64,000 nucleotides of DNA from Mycobacterium szulgai (lineage in GTDB: Bacteria; Actinomycetota; Actinomycetes; Mycobacteriales; Mycobacteriaceae): the NCBI RefSeq assembly GCF_002116635.1, contig NZ_LQPW01000049.1, positions 1-64,000 on the forward strand, given 5' to 3'. Of this stretch, positions 49,817 to 60,886 are shown in pieces (positions within the stretch are counted from its first letter, which is position 1; every line of letters begins with the position of its first letter). The position numbers and the translations under genes are program-made. The notes under the pieces were generated by a model, which saw nothing but the letters and a program-made list of their open reading frames with translations, was not told the DNA's origin and did no database searches.

Positions 49817-51568
49817 ATGCCGGTGACGGATCCTTCCCTCCCAGCTTTGCTGCGGGAGCGGGCCGAACAGCAAGCGGACGCCACCGCGTACACGTACATT
49901 GACTACGGATTGGACCCTAAGGGGTTTGCTGAGACGTTGACGTGGGCACAGATCTACGGTCGCGCTTGCATTATCGCTGAGGAACTTAAGCTATGCGGCT
50001 CGCCGGGTGATCGGGTGGCGATTTTGGCGCCGCAGGGTCTGGAATACGTCATCGCTTTCCTGGGCGCGCTGCAAGCAGGATTCATTGCGGTCCCACTCTC
50101 GACGCCGCAATATGGAATTCACGACGATCGCGTTTCCGCGGTGCTGCGGGATTCGCAGCCGGTCGCCATTTTGACGACTTCTTCGGTGGTCGGCGACGTA
50201 ACGAAATACGCATGTGCACAGAACGGGCAGCCCGCCCCGTTCGTCATTGAAGTCGATCTGCTCGACCTGGACTCGCCTCGCGACCTTCCGGCCTTCCCGC
50301 AGCTGTCCACCGGCGCCGCTTATCTGCAATACACGTCCGGATCGACCCGGACACCGGCCGGCGTCATTGTGTCGCACAAGAACGTCGTCGCCAATGTGAC
50401 GCAGAGTCTCTACGGCTATTTCGGGGATCCGGCAAAGACTCCGAGCGGGACGGTGGTGTCCTGGCTGCCTTTGTTCCACGACATGGGTTTGATTCTCGGA
50501 ATTTGCGCCCCCCTGGTCGCCGGGCGCAGCGCGATACTGCTGAGCCCCATGTCATTTCTGCGCCGCCCGGCCTGCTGGATGCAACTGCTCGCCACCAGTG
50601 GAAGTTGCTTTTCCGCCGCACCCAATTTCGCCTTCGAATTGGCGGTGCGACGCACCTCCGACGAGGACATGGCCGGGCTCGACCTGGGCGACGTCGAGGG
50701 CATCGTCAGCGGCAGTGAACGCATCCACGTCGCAACGGTGAAGCGTTTCACCGAGCGTTTCGCTCCCTACAACCTCAGGCCCACCGCGGTACGACCCTCC
50801 TACGGGCTGGCCGAAGCGACCCTGTACGTGGCGGCGCCCGAAGCCGGCACGGTCCCCAAGACGGTCCGGTTCGACTACGAGCACTTGACCGCTGGAGAGG
50901 CCAGGCCCTGCGGAACCGAGCGTTCGGTCGGTACTGAACTCATCAGCTATGGCTCACCGGATCCGTCAGCGGTGCGAATCGTCAACCCCGAGACCATGGT
51001 CGAGAATCCGCCCGGCAAGGTCGGCGAGATCTGGGCGCACGGCGATCACGTGGCCATGGGTTATTGGCGCAAGCCGGAGCAGACCGCACGCGTTTTCGAC
51101 GCCAAGCTGGTCAATCCCGCGCCGGGAACCCCGGAGGGACCATGGCTGCGGACCGGAGATCTGGGCGTCATGTCCAACGGCGAGCTGTTCATCATGGGCC
51201 GGATCAAAGACCTGCTCATCGTGGACGGGCGCAACCATTACCCCGACGACATCGAGGCCACTATCCAGGAGATCACCGGTGGCCGGGTCGCGGCCATCGC
51301 GGTGCCCGACGACATCACCGAACAACTGGTGGCCATCATCGAACTCAAGCGGCGCGGGGCTTCCGCTGAGGAGGCCATGCTCAAACTGCGCTCGGTGAAG
51401 CGCGAGGTCACCTCGGCGATATCGAAGTCGCACAGTCTGCGCGTGGCCGACCTCGTCCTGGTGTCCCCCGGTTCGATTCCCATAACCACCAGCGGCAAGG
51501 TTCGGCGTTCGGCATGCGTCGAGCGCTACCGAAGCGATGGATTCAAGCGGCTGGATGTGACCGTATGA
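49817..51568 (+). CDS. fadD26: Fatty-acyl-AMP ligase FadD26
   Basis: A fatty-acyl-AMP ligase (FAAL) that activates long-chain fatty acids and loads them on PpsA. The 583-residue length equals the M. tuberculosis protein. The ATP-binding motif is [11 protein letters not shown] (172-182), the adenylate motif region is [10 protein letters not shown], and the C-terminal subdomain ends with the Lys561 motif TTSGKVRRS. FAALs make acyl-AMP and transfer it to an ACP rather than to CoA; the PpsA N-terminal ACP is the partner. It overlaps ppsA by four bases (ATGA). Confidence 0.96.
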   Translation: MPVTDPSLPALLRERAEQQADATAYTYIDYGLDPKGFAETLTWAQIYGRACIIAEELKLCGSPGDRVAILAPQGLEYVIAFLGALQAGFIAVPLSTPQYGIHDDRVSAVLRDSQPVAILTTSSVVGDVTKYACAQNGQPAPFVIEVDLLDLDSPRDLPAFPQLSTGAAYLQYTSGSTRTPAGVIVSHKNVVANVTQSLYGYFGDPAKTPSGTVVSWLPLFHDMGLILGICAPLVAGRSAILLSPMSFLRRPACWMQLLATSGSCFSAAPNFAFELAVRRTSDEDMAGLDLGDVEGIVSGSERIHVATVKRFTERFAPYNLRPTAVRPSYGLAEATLYVAAPEAGTVPKTVRFDYEHLTAGEARPCGTERSVGTELISYGSPDPSAVRIVNPETMVENPPGKVGEIWAHGDHVAMGYWRKPEQTARVFDAKLVNPAPGTPEGPWLRTGDLGVMSNGELFIMGRIKDLLIVDGRNHYPDDIEATIQEITGGRVAAIAVPDDITEQLVAIIELKRRGASAEEAMLKLRSVKREVTSAISKSHSLRVADLVLVSPGSIPITTSGKVRRSACVERYRSDGFKRLDVTV

Positions 51569-54500
51569 CGGCGAGCGTTCGTGGCGAATCCGACCTACGC
51601 CACTGGCTCGTCGACTACCTGGTTACGAATATCGGCTGCACACCCGACGAGGTGGATCCCCATTTGTCGCTGGCCGACCTAGGCGTGAGTTCTCGTGACG
51701 CAGTGGTGCTTTCGGGTGAGCTGACGGAGTTGCTGGGCAGAACGGTATCCCCGATCGACTTCTGGGAGCACCCGACGATCAACGCCCTCGCCGCATACCT
51801 CACCTCCCCCGAGCCCGACCCAGAATCCGAAGCCGCGCAAAAGCGCCCGGCGCGGAACTCGCTCGACGAGCCGATCGCGGTCATCGGAATGGGGTGCCGG
51901 TTCCCGGGCGGGATAACCGGACCAGAAGCGTTGTGGGAGTTCGTTTGTGAACGCCGTTCCTCCATCGGGCAAGTCCCCGCGCAGCGGTGGGAGCCGTTCG
52001 AAAGCGTGTCGCCGGAGGTGGCCGCGACGCTGGCCCGCACCACCCGGTGGGGCTCCTTCCTGTCCGACATCGACGCTTTCGACGCAGAGTTTTTCGAGAT
52101 CTCCCCCAGCGAGGCCGACAAGATGGACCCGCAGCAGCGCCTGCTGCTGGAAGTGGCCTGGGAAGCGTTGGAGCACGCCGGAATTGCGCCAAGCTCGCTG
52201 CGGCGCACGCAAACCGGTGTGTTCGCCGGTTCCTGCCTCAGTGAATACGGCGCCATCGCGTCCACGGATCTGTCGCAGGTGGACGGCTGGAGCAACACCG
52301 GCGGCGCCATGAGCATCATCGCCAACCGCCTGTCGTATTTCCTGGACCTGCGCGGCCCCTCGGTGGCGGTGGACACCGCATGCTCGTCCTCGTTGGTCGC
52401 GATCCATCTGGCCTGCCAGAGCCTGCGTACCGAGGACTCCAACCTGGCGATCGCGGCCGGTGTGAATTTGTTGTTGTCCCCGGCGGTGTTTCGCGGGTTC
52501 GATCAGGTTGGCGCGTTGTCACCGACGGGTCATTGCCGCGCCTTCGACGCGGCGGCCGACGGGTTCGTGCGCGGTGAGGGCGCCGGGGTGGTGGTGCTCA
52601 AGAGGTTGACCGATGCGCAGCGCGACGGCGACCGAGTGCTGGCCGTCATCTGCGGCTCGGCGGTCAACCAGGACGGTCGCTCCAATGGGCTGATGGCGCC
52701 CAATCCCGCGGCCCAGATGGCAGTGTTGCGTGCCGCCTACGCCAACGCCGGGATGCAGCCCAACGAGGTCGATTACGTCGAGGCCCACGGGACCGGAACC
52801 CTGTTGGGTGATCCCATCGAAGCGCGCGCGCTGGGCACCGTGCTGGGGCGCGGACGTTCCGAGGATGCTCCCCTGCTCATCGGCACCGTCAAGACCAACC
52901 TCGGCCATACCGAGGCGGCGGCCGGGATCGCCGGCTTCATCAAGACGGTGCTCGCTGTTCAGCGCGGCCAGATTCCGCCCAATCAGCGTTTCGAAAGCCC
53001 GAATCCGCACATCCCCTTTGCCGATCTGCGCATGAAAGTCGTTGCAGAACAACTGGAATGGCCGGAGACGGGGCATCCGCGCCGGGCCGGTGTCTCGTCG
53101 TTCGGATTCGGGGGCACCAACGCGCACGTGGTGATCGAGCAGGGCCAAGAGGTATCTGCGGCACCCGAGCCGGTAGCCGAACCCGCGGTGTCAACGCTGG
53201 TGGTTGCGGGCAAGACGCCGCAGCGAGTGGCCGCGACGGCGGCAGTGCTTGCCGATTGGATGGAGGGCGCCGGCGCCGACGTGTCGCTGGCCGACGTCGC
53301 CCACACGGTGAACCATCACCGTTCCCGGCAGGCCATGTTCGGGACGGTCGTGGCACGCGAGCGCGGCCAGGCGGTGGCCGGATTGCGGGCGCTGGCAGCC
53401 GGCCAGCACGCGCCCGGCGTGGTCAACCCTCAGGACAACCCGCCCGGGCCCGGAACGGTTTTCGTGTACTCCGGCCGCGGCTCGCAGTGGGCCGGCATGG
53501 GCCGCCAATTACTCGCTGACGAAATCGCTTTCGCCGCCGCGGTCGCCGAACTGGAACCGGTGTTCGTGGAAAACGCCGGCTTCTCGCTGCACGACGTCAT
53601 CGCCGGCGGCACGGAATTGGTCGGCATCGAGCAGATCCAACTGGGCCTGATCGGCATGCAACTGGCACTGACCGGGCTGTGGCGCTCTTACGGCGTGCAG
53701 CCCGACGTGGTGATCGGCCACTCGATGGGTGAGGTCGCCGCGGCCGTGGTCGCCGGGGCGCTGACCCCGGCCGAGGGGTTACGGGTGACCGCTACCCGCT
53801 CGCGGCTGATGGGCCCGCTGTCCGGACAGGGCGGCATGGCGCTGCTGGAGCTCGATGCGGCCGCGACCGAGGCGCTGATCGCCGACTACCCGCAAGTCAC
53901 GCTGGGCATCTACAACTCACCTCGCCAGACTGTGATCTCCGGACCCACCGAGCAGATCGACGAGCTGATCGCCCGGGTCCGCGCCACGGATCGGTTCGCC
54001 AGCCGGGTCAATATCGAAGTGGCCCCACACAATCCGGCCATGGATGCGCTGCAGCCCGCGATGCGCGCGGAGCTGGCCGATCTCGCCCCACGCACCCCGA
54101 CCATTCCGATCATCTCGACGACGTACGAAAACCTGGACAGCACTGTGGTTTTCGATGCAGAGCACTGGGCAACCAATATGCGCAACCCGGTGCATTTCCA
54201 GCAGGCCATCACCGCCGCCGGAACCGACCATCACACCTTCATCGAGATCAGTGCACATCCACTGCTGACTCAGGCGGTGCTCGAGACGTTGCACACCGTG
54301 CAGCACGGAAGCAAGTACTCCTGCGTCGCCAGCCTGCAGCGTGACAATGACGACACCATCACCTTCCGCACCAATCTCAACACGGTCCGCACGTCACACC
54401 CGCCGCAGACGCCCCACCCGCCCGAGCCGCACCCACAGATCCCCACCACGCCCTGGCACCACACCCACCACTGGATCAATACCTCGTCCGTGGCACTGCA

Positions 54501-56364
54501 GCTGCCGTCGGGTCCGCAACAAAGTGGTTCAGCCCCAGGCACTCCCGGGCCTTCGGAGTATCTGGGTGGGGCGTTGGACGAGTGGTGCTACCAGCTGGAC
54601 TGGCCCGCCAAACCGTTGGATGCCAAGCCGTTGGACACCGACACCGACACCGACACCGAAACCGCGACAGGCCGCTGGCTGGTCGTCGCCGACGCCGGCC
54701 TGGCTGCCGAACTGGGCCGGATCGCCAACGAGCAATGCCACGTCGCCGTGCTGGAATCGGTCCCGGACCGGGCCGCGCTGCTCGATGCGCTCGACGGTGT
54801 CGACCACGTCGTCTACGCACCGCCCGCGGGCCAGGCCCTCGATGTGGCACTGGCCTACCGGTTGTTCCACCAATTGCGCGCGCTCGCCGCGGCTCTGGCC
54901 GAAAAGCAGGCCGAAAAGCAGGCCGAAACCTCGGGTGCCGCGAAGCTGTTCGTCGTCAGCCGTAACGCCCAGCCGGTCGCCGAAGGCGACCGCGCCAACC
55001 CCGCCCACGGCGTGCTGTGGGGCCTGGGACGCACGCTTGCCCTGGAACACCCCGAGATCTGGGGCGGCATTGTCGATCTGGACGAGTCGGTGCCCGCCGA
55101 ACTGGCGGCGCCGCAGCTGCTGAACGAAGTCGCCGGCAGCGACGGCGAAGACCAGGTCGTCTACCGCTGGGGCGTGCGGCACGTGGCACGGCTGCACCGC
55201 CGGGCCGTACCCGCAGATGCCCCGGTCCACCTCGATGCCGAGTCCAGCCAACTGGTCCTCGGTGCAACGGGCAACATCGGGCCGCATCTGATCCGCCAGC
55301 TCGCACAGATGGGCGCCAAGACCATCGTCGCGGCTTCCCGCAACCCCGGCGAACGGCTCCGGGAACTCACCGAAACCCTTGCCGCTCAAGGCACCAATCT
55401 CCTCACGGTGGCCGTCGATGCCACCGACGAGACCGCCATGGCTGCACTGTTCGACCGGTTCGGCGCCGACTTGCCGCGGCTGGAGGGCGTCTACCTCGCG
55501 GCCTTCGGCGGCGGCCCGGTCCTGCTCAGCGAAATGACCGACGACGACGTGCGCGCAATGTTCGCGCCCAAGCTCGACGCGGCCGCCATCGTGCATCGGT
55601 TGACGCTGAAGAAGCCGCTGCAACAATTCGTGTTGTTCTCCTCCATTTCCGGCCTCACCGGCTCGCGTTGGCTGGGGCACTACACCGCTACCAGCGGCTA
55701 CCTGGACGCGCTGGCCTATGCGCGCCGCACGCTGGGGCTGGCGGCCACGACGGTCAATTGGGGATTGTGGAATTCCCTGGCCAACACCCAGGGCGACGGC
55801 AGCGTCAGCGTGGAATCCGGGCTGCGGCCGATGGACGACGAGCTGGCTATCGCTGCACTGCCCGTCGTGATGAGCCGCACTGCCGGGGTGCATTCCGTTG
55901 TGGTGGACGCGGATTGGCCGCTATTGGCCGAGGCGTACCGGACCCGCGGGTCGCTGCGCATCGTCGACGATCTGCTGCAGGCGGAGGCCTCACCGATCCC
56001 GGCCCGGGATTGGTCGCACCTGTCCCCGGCGGCGCTGCGCGAGGAATTCGAGAACGGGCTACGCGCCATCGTCGCGCGCGAGTTGCGGATTCCGGAGTCC
56101 GACCTGGAAACCGACCGGCCACTGGCCGAGCTGGGGCTCAACTCCTTGATGGCGATGGCGATTCGGCGCGAAGCCGAAATGTTCGTGGGCATGGAGCTCT
56201 CGGCGACCATGCTGTTCAACCACCCAACGGTCGCCACCCTGGCGGGCCATCTCGCGAAACTGATTGCGCCGCAAGAAGAAACCGAGATCGACCAAATCTC
56301 CAAGCTGTCCGCTTCTGCCGGCAGCACGCTGGACAGCTTGTTCGACCGCATCGAGTCTTCGTAA
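51565..56364 (+). CDS. ppsA: Phthiocerol synthase polyketide synthase type I PpsA
   Basis: A 1599-residue modular type I polyketide synthase that starts phthiocerol assembly from the FadD26-activated acyl chain. Domains in order: N-terminal ACP (Ser43), KS about 102-525 (Cys273, His408, His448), AT about 630-920 (GHSMG Ser720, His822), KR region about 1000-1470 (GATGNIG, catalytic-site Tyr1373 in HYTATSGY) and C-terminal ACP (Ser1527 in LGLNSLM). The KR region matches that of PpsB closely up to RIVDDLL at about 1470, then the sequence becomes PpsA-specific. The M. tuberculosis PpsA, as remembered, has about 1876 residues and a canonical KR with YAAAN. Short tandem repeats mark the linker. Confidence 0.95.
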   Translation: MTASVRGESDLRHWLVDYLVTNIGCTPDEVDPHLSLADLGVSSRDAVVLSGELTELLGRTVSPIDFWEHPTINALAAYLTSPEPDPESEAAQKRPARNSLDEPIAVIGMGCRFPGGITGPEALWEFVCERRSSIGQVPAQRWEPFESVSPEVAATLARTTRWGSFLSDIDAFDAEFFEISPSEADKMDPQQRLLLEVAWEALEHAGIAPSSLRRTQTGVFAGSCLSEYGAIASTDLSQVDGWSNTGGAMSIIANRLSYFLDLRGPSVAVDTACSSSLVAIHLACQSLRTEDSNLAIAAGVNLLLSPAVFRGFDQVGALSPTGHCRAFDAAADGFVRGEGAGVVVLKRLTDAQRDGDRVLAVICGSAVNQDGRSNGLMAPNPAAQMAVLRAAYANAGMQPNEVDYVEAHGTGTLLGDPIEARALGTVLGRGRSEDAPLLIGTVKTNLGHTEAAAGIAGFIKTVLAVQRGQIPPNQRFESPNPHIPFADLRMKVVAEQLEWPETGHPRRAGVSSFGFGGTNAHVVIEQGQEVSAAPEPVAEPAVSTLVVAGKTPQRVAATAAVLADWMEGAGADVSLADVAHTVNHHRSRQAMFGTVVARERGQAVAGLRALAAGQHAPGVVNPQDNPPGPGTVFVYSGRGSQWAGMGRQLLADEIAFAAAVAELEPVFVENAGFSLHDVIAGGTELVGIEQIQLGLIGMQLALTGLWRSYGVQPDVVIGHSMGEVAAAVVAGALTPAEGLRVTATRSRLMGPLSGQGGMALLELDAAATEALIADYPQVTLGIYNSPRQTVISGPTEQIDELIARVRATDRFASRVNIEVAPHNPAMDALQPAMRAELADLAPRTPTIPIISTTYENLDSTVVFDAEHWATNMRNPVHFQQAITAAGTDHHTFIEISAHPLLTQAVLETLHTVQHGSKYSCVASLQRDNDDTITFRTNLNTVRTSHPPQTPHPPEPHPQIPTTPWHHTHHWINTSSVALQLPSGPQQSGSAPGTPGPSEYLGGALDEWCYQLDWPAKPLDAKPLDTDTDTDTETATGRWLVVADAGLAAELGRIANEQCHVAVLESVPDRAALLDALDGVDHVVYAPPAGQALDVALAYRLFHQLRALAAALAEKQAEKQAETSGAAKLFVVSRNAQPVAEGDRANPAHGVLWGLGRTLALEHPEIWGGIVDLDESVPAELAAPQLLNEVAGSDGEDQVVYRWGVRHVARLHRRAVPADAPVHLDAESSQLVLGATGNIGPHLIRQLAQMGAKTIVAASRNPGERLRELTETLAAQGTNLLTVAVDATDETAMAALFDRFGADLPRLEGVYLAAFGGGPVLLSEMTDDDVRAMFAPKLDAAAIVHRLTLKKPLQQFVLFSSISGLTGSRWLGHYTATSGYLDALAYARRTLGLAATTVNWGLWNSLANTQGDGSVSVESGLRPMDDELAIAALPVVMSRTAGVHSVVVDADWPLLAEAYRTRGSLRIVDDLLQAEASPIPARDWSHLSPAALREEFENGLRAIVARELRIPESDLETDRPLAELGLNSLMAMAIRREAEMFVGMELSATMLFNHPTVATLAGHLAKLIAPQEETEIDQISKLSASAGSTLDSLFDRIESS
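54634..54657. repeat. Six-base tandem repeat in ppsA
   Basis: Four copies of GACACC (followed by one GAAACC) encode alternating Asp-Thr in the linker between AT and KR of PpsA. The unit is in frame. Confidence 0.9.
54898..54927. repeat. Twelve-base tandem repeat in ppsA
   Basis: Two and a half copies of GCCGAAAAGCAG encode AEKQ repeats in the PpsA ketoreductase region, at about residues 1112-1121. The corresponding PpsB region has no such expansion. Confidence 0.9.
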
Positions 56365-59300
56365 TGCGAACCGTTTTCAGCCGCATTTCCGGCATGACGG
56401 CGCAGCAGCGCGCTGCCCTGACCGAAGAATTCAGCAAAGCCTCACGCACTACGCTGGCCGAGCCGGTGGCGGTGGTCGGTATCGGCTGCCGCTTTCCGGG
56501 CGACGTGACCGGCCCGGAGAGCTTCTGGGAGTTGCTGGTCGAGGGACGCAACGCGATCTCCGGGATTCCCGCCGACCGGTGGGATGCCGACGAGTACTAC
56601 AGCCCAGACCCCTTGACACCTGGGCACATGACGACGAAGTGGGGCGGTTTCGTGCCCGACATCGCGGGATTCGACGCCGAGTTCTTCGGCATCACCCCGC
56701 GTGAGGCCGCATCCATGGACCCGCAGCAGCGGATGCTGCTCGAGGTTGCCTGGGAAGCGCTCGAACATGCCGGCATCCCAACGGATTCCCTGGCCGGCAC
56801 GCGCACCGGCGTCATGATGGGCGTCTACTTCAGCGAGTACCAGTCCATGCTGGCGAGCAGCCGCGACAACGTCGACGCCTACACGGGCACCGGGAACTCA
56901 CACAGCATCACCGCGGGACGCATCTCCTACATGCTGGGGCTGCGCGGCCCGGCGGCGGCCGTCGACACGGCATGCTCGTCATCGCTGACGGCAATCCACC
57001 TGGCCTGTCAGAGCCTGCGGTTGCGGGAAACCGACTTGGCGCTGGCCGGCGGGGTCAGCGTGACGCTGCGCCCCGAAACCCAAATCGCCATCTCCGCCTG
57101 GGGATTGCTGTCACCACAGGGCCGGTGTGCCACCTTCGATGCGTCCGCCGACGGCTTCGTGCGCGGCGAGGGCGCCGGAGTGGTGGTGCTCAAGCGGCTT
57201 ACCGACGCGCTGCGTGACGGCGATCAGGTGCTGGCCGTGGTGCGCGGCTCGGCGGTCAACCAGGACGGGCGCTCCAACGGCATCACCGCACCCAACACCG
57301 CGGCCCAGTGCGACGTGATCGCCGACGCGCTGCGTTCGGCCGACGTCGCGCCCGAAAGCGTGCACTACGTCGAATCCCATGGCACCGGAACACAATTGGG
57401 CGACCCGATCGAATTCGAGGCGCTGGCCGCCACCTACGGCCGCGGCGACGGCTCGTGCGCGCTGGGCGCGGTCAAGACCAATATCGGTCATCTCGAGGCG
57501 GCGTCGGGGGTGGCCGGGTTCATCAAGGCGGTGCTGTCGGTGCAGCGCGGTCAAATCCCACCGAACCTGCACTTCTCGCAATGGAACCCGGCGATCGACG
57601 CGTCCTCGACACGCCTGTTCGTGCCGGTGGAAAACATTGCCTGGCCGTCGGATTCGGGTCCGCGCCGGGCGGCGGTGTCCTCCTTCGGGCTGGGTGGAAC
57701 CAACGCGCATGCGATCATCGAGCAGGGCCCCGAGCTGACACCGGTGACCCCGGCCAACCCAGACACCGAGGTATCGACCCTGGTGGTGACGGGCAAGTCG
57801 GCGCAGCGGGTGGCCGCCACGGCCGACGTGCTGGCCGACTGGATGCAGGGCGCCGGGGCCGGCGTGGCACTGGCCGATGTCGCCCACACGCTCAACCATC
57901 ACCGCGCCCGGCACGCCAAGTTCGGCGCCGTCGTCGCGCGCGATCGGGCCGATGCGATCGCCGGTCTGCGCGCCTTGGCCGCGGGCCAGCACGCCCCCGG
58001 CGTAATCAGCCCTCGCGACGGCTCACCGGGACCGGGAACGGTGTTCGTCTACTCCGGTCGCGGCTCGCAATGGGCCGGGATGGGCCGCAAATTGCTCACT
58101 GAAGAACCCGCCTTCGCCGCCGCGGTAGCCGAACTGGAACCGGTATTCGTCGAGCAGGCGGGCTTTTCGCTGCAGGACGTCCTGGCCAACGGCAAGGAAC
58201 TCGTCGGCATCGAGCAGATCCAGCTCGGGTTGATCGGAATGCAGTTGGCGCTGACCGCGCTGTGGCGCTCCTACGGGGTGCACCCCGACGCGGTCATCGG
58301 TCACTCGATGGGCGAGGTGGCCGCGGCCGTGGTGGCCGGCGCGTTGACGCCCGCCCAGGGATTGCGGGTGACCGCCGTCCGGTCACGGCTGATGGCTCCG
58401 CAGTCCGGACAGGGCGGCATGGCGCTGCTCGGCCTCGACGTGCCCGCCACCGAGGCGCTGATCGCCGACCACCCGCAGGTGACGCTGGGTATCTACAACT
58501 CGCCGCGCCAAACGGTGATCTCCGGACCCACCGCGCAGATCGACGAGCTGATCGCGCAGGTGCGTGAGCAGAACCGATTCGCCAGCCGGGTCAATATCGA
58601 AGTGGCCCCGCACAATCCGGCAATGGATGCGCTGCAGCCCGCGATGCGCACTGAGCTGGCCGACCTGACGCCGCGCACCCCGACCATTCCGATCATCTCC
58701 ACCACCTACGAAGACCTCCCCCAGACAACGGTTTTCGATGCCGAGCACTGGGCCACCAACATGCGCAACCCGGTGCGTTTCCAGCAGGCCGTCGCTGCGG
58801 CCGGCAGCGGCCCCGGCGGCTGTCACACGTTCATCGAAATCAGTGCCCACCCGCTGCTGACGCAGGCCATCAGCGACACGGTGGAAGACGCGCAGCCCGG
58901 CGCCAAGTACCTGGCCATCGGGACATTGCAACGCGACACCGACGACACCGTCACCTTCCGAGCCAATCTCGCTACGGTGTGCAGCACCCCGCCGCAGACA
59001 CCGCATCCGGCCGAGCCGCACCCGCGGATCCCGGCCACGCCGTGGCGTCACACCCAACACTGGCTGGACCTTACGGCGACACGAGTGGCGGCGTCGGCGG
59101 ACCACAACGGATTCCCGGTGCACCAGGGCACAGGCGGACCACTAGATGAGTGGTCGCATCGGGTGAGCTGGCCGGTCATCCCGCTGGCCGATGCCGAGAT
59201 CGCCAGTGGGACAACCCGGCTGGTGATCGACGATGCGGCTCTGGCCGCCGAACTCGGCGCTCAGCTGCTCTCCGCCGACGCCGACGCAGCGCAATTGGCC

Positions 59301-60881
59301 GAAGCGCTCACCGGTGTCGATCAGGTGCTGTACGCACCACCGGTCCCGGGTGATCCGCTCGATCTACCGACCACCTATGAGCTGTTCCACCAGCTGCGTC
59401 GGGTGGCTGCGGTGCTGGCCGCACAACCCGTCGCGGCGAAACTGTTCGTGGTGACGCGCAACGCGCAGCCGATCGCCGAGGGCGACCACGCCAACCCCGC
59501 GCACGGAGCGCTGTGGGGCCTGGGGCGCACAGTGGCTCTCGAACACCCCGAAATCTGGGGTGGGGTCATCGATTTCGACGCGGCGGTGCCCGCCAGCGTG
59601 GTGGCCAAGCTGGTGCTGGCCGAAACAGCCGCCGTCGATGCCGACGACCAGGTGGTCTACCGGGCCGGCACCCGCCACGCGCCGCGGCTACGGCGTAGCT
59701 CTGTTCCCACCCAGGAGCCGGTGGATCTGGACTCCGACGCCAGCCAGCTGGTCATCGGCGCGACCGGCAATATCGGGCCGCACCTGATCAACCAACTCGC
59801 CCGGATGGGCGCCAAGACCATCGTTGCGGTCTCGCGCAACCCCGGCGAACGGCTGCGTGAACTCACCGAAACCCTTGCGGTGCAGGGAGTAGCGCTGATC
59901 CCGGTCGCCGCGGACGCCAGCGACGAAACGGCGATGAGCGCCCTGTTCGACCGGTTCGGCGCCGACCTGCCGCCGCTGGAAGGCATCTACCTGGCCGCGT
60001 TCGCCGGACAACCGGTCCTGCTCGCCGAGATGACCGACGACGACGTGCGGGACATGTTCGCACCCAAACTCGACGCCGCGGCGGTGCTGCACCGGCTGTC
60101 GCTCACGACTCCGGTGCGCCATTTCGTGTTGTTCTCCTCCATCTCCGGCCTGACCGGATCACGGTGGTTGGCCCATTACACCGCGACCAGCGGCTACCTC
60201 GACGCGCTGGCATACGCGCGCCGGGTGATGGGGCTACCGGCCACCACCGTCAACTGGGGACTGTGGAAGTCCCTGGCCGAGGCCGAACACGACGCCAGCC
60301 AGGTGAGCGTGGGCTCGGGTCTGCTGCCGATGGACGATGGGGTGGCCATCGGCGCGCTGCCGTACGTGATGAGCCCGGCCACCGGAGCGCATTCGGTTGT
60401 GGTGGCTGCGGATTGGCCGCTGCTGGCGGCTGCGTACCGCACCCGCGGGGCACTGCACATCGTCGACGACCTGCTGCCGGTGCCCGGTGAAACGGCACTG
60501 CCGGAAAGCGAATTCCGCATCGCGCTGCGCAAGTGCCAACCCGAGCGTCGCCACGACATGCTGCTCGACCAGGTGGCGCTGCTGGCCGCCAAGGTGATGG
60601 GGCTACCACCCGCCGAGTCGTTGGATCCTTCGACGGGATTCTTCCAACTCGGGATGGACTCTCTGATGAGCGTGACACTGCAGCGGGCGCTGTCCGACAG
60701 CCTCGGCGAATTCCTGCCCGCCTCTGTGGTTTTCGACTATCCAACCGTGTACAGCCTCACCGACTATCTGGCCACGGTCCTGCCGGAACTGGTCGAGCTG
60801 GACGAGGAACCGGTCGCTGATGCGTACGAAGACCTCACCGAAGACGAACTTCTGCAACAACTTTCGGAAAGGCTGAGCTAG
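56364..60881 (+). CDS. ppsB: Phthiocerol synthase polyketide synthase type I PpsB
   Basis: A 1505-residue polyketide synthase, the second module of the phthiocerol line; it adds a two-carbon unit and reduces it to a hydroxyl. Domains: short N-terminal docking helix (1-30), KS about 34-455 (Cys204, His339, His376), AT about 558-850 (GHSMG Ser648), KR about 1010-1390 ([17 protein letters not shown]) and ACP (Ser1433 in LGMDSLM). The ATG at 56364 overlaps the ppsA TAA (TAATG), and the frame's open upstream part lies in ppsA and is not real. The length is close to the M. tuberculosis protein (about 1538). Confidence 0.95.
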   Translation: MRTVFSRISGMTAQQRAALTEEFSKASRTTLAEPVAVVGIGCRFPGDVTGPESFWELLVEGRNAISGIPADRWDADEYYSPDPLTPGHMTTKWGGFVPDIAGFDAEFFGITPREAASMDPQQRMLLEVAWEALEHAGIPTDSLAGTRTGVMMGVYFSEYQSMLASSRDNVDAYTGTGNSHSITAGRISYMLGLRGPAAAVDTACSSSLTAIHLACQSLRLRETDLALAGGVSVTLRPETQIAISAWGLLSPQGRCATFDASADGFVRGEGAGVVVLKRLTDALRDGDQVLAVVRGSAVNQDGRSNGITAPNTAAQCDVIADALRSADVAPESVHYVESHGTGTQLGDPIEFEALAATYGRGDGSCALGAVKTNIGHLEAASGVAGFIKAVLSVQRGQIPPNLHFSQWNPAIDASSTRLFVPVENIAWPSDSGPRRAAVSSFGLGGTNAHAIIEQGPELTPVTPANPDTEVSTLVVTGKSAQRVAATADVLADWMQGAGAGVALADVAHTLNHHRARHAKFGAVVARDRADAIAGLRALAAGQHAPGVISPRDGSPGPGTVFVYSGRGSQWAGMGRKLLTEEPAFAAAVAELEPVFVEQAGFSLQDVLANGKELVGIEQIQLGLIGMQLALTALWRSYGVHPDAVIGHSMGEVAAAVVAGALTPAQGLRVTAVRSRLMAPQSGQGGMALLGLDVPATEALIADHPQVTLGIYNSPRQTVISGPTAQIDELIAQVREQNRFASRVNIEVAPHNPAMDALQPAMRTELADLTPRTPTIPIISTTYEDLPQTTVFDAEHWATNMRNPVRFQQAVAAAGSGPGGCHTFIEISAHPLLTQAISDTVEDAQPGAKYLAIGTLQRDTDDTVTFRANLATVCSTPPQTPHPAEPHPRIPATPWRHTQHWLDLTATRVAASADHNGFPVHQGTGGPLDEWSHRVSWPVIPLADAEIASGTTRLVIDDAALAAELGAQLLSADADAAQLAEALTGVDQVLYAPPVPGDPLDLPTTYELFHQLRRVAAVLAAQPVAAKLFVVTRNAQPIAEGDHANPAHGALWGLGRTVALEHPEIWGGVIDFDAAVPASVVAKLVLAETAAVDADDQVVYRAGTRHAPRLRRSSVPTQEPVDLDSDASQLVIGATGNIGPHLINQLARMGAKTIVAVSRNPGERLRELTETLAVQGVALIPVAADASDETAMSALFDRFGADLPPLEGIYLAAFAGQPVLLAEMTDDDVRDMFAPKLDAAAVLHRLSLTTPVRHFVLFSSISGLTGSRWLAHYTATSGYLDALAYARRVMGLPATTVNWGLWKSLAEAEHDASQVSVGSGLLPMDDGVAIGALPYVMSPATGAHSVVVAADWPLLAAAYRTRGALHIVDDLLPVPGETALPESEFRIALRKCQPERRHDMLLDQVALLAAKVMGLPPAESLDPSTGFFQLGMDSLMSVTLQRALSDSLGEFLPASVVFDYPTVYSLTDYLATVLPELVELDEEPVADAYEDLTEDELLQQLSERLS

Positions 60882-60886
60882 GCGCG

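Noticed and set aside
55017..56363. N-terminal extension of about 450 codons on the ppsB frame
   Set aside because: It lies inside ppsA, has low-complexity Arg-rich sequence, and the conserved PpsB N-terminus begins at 56364.
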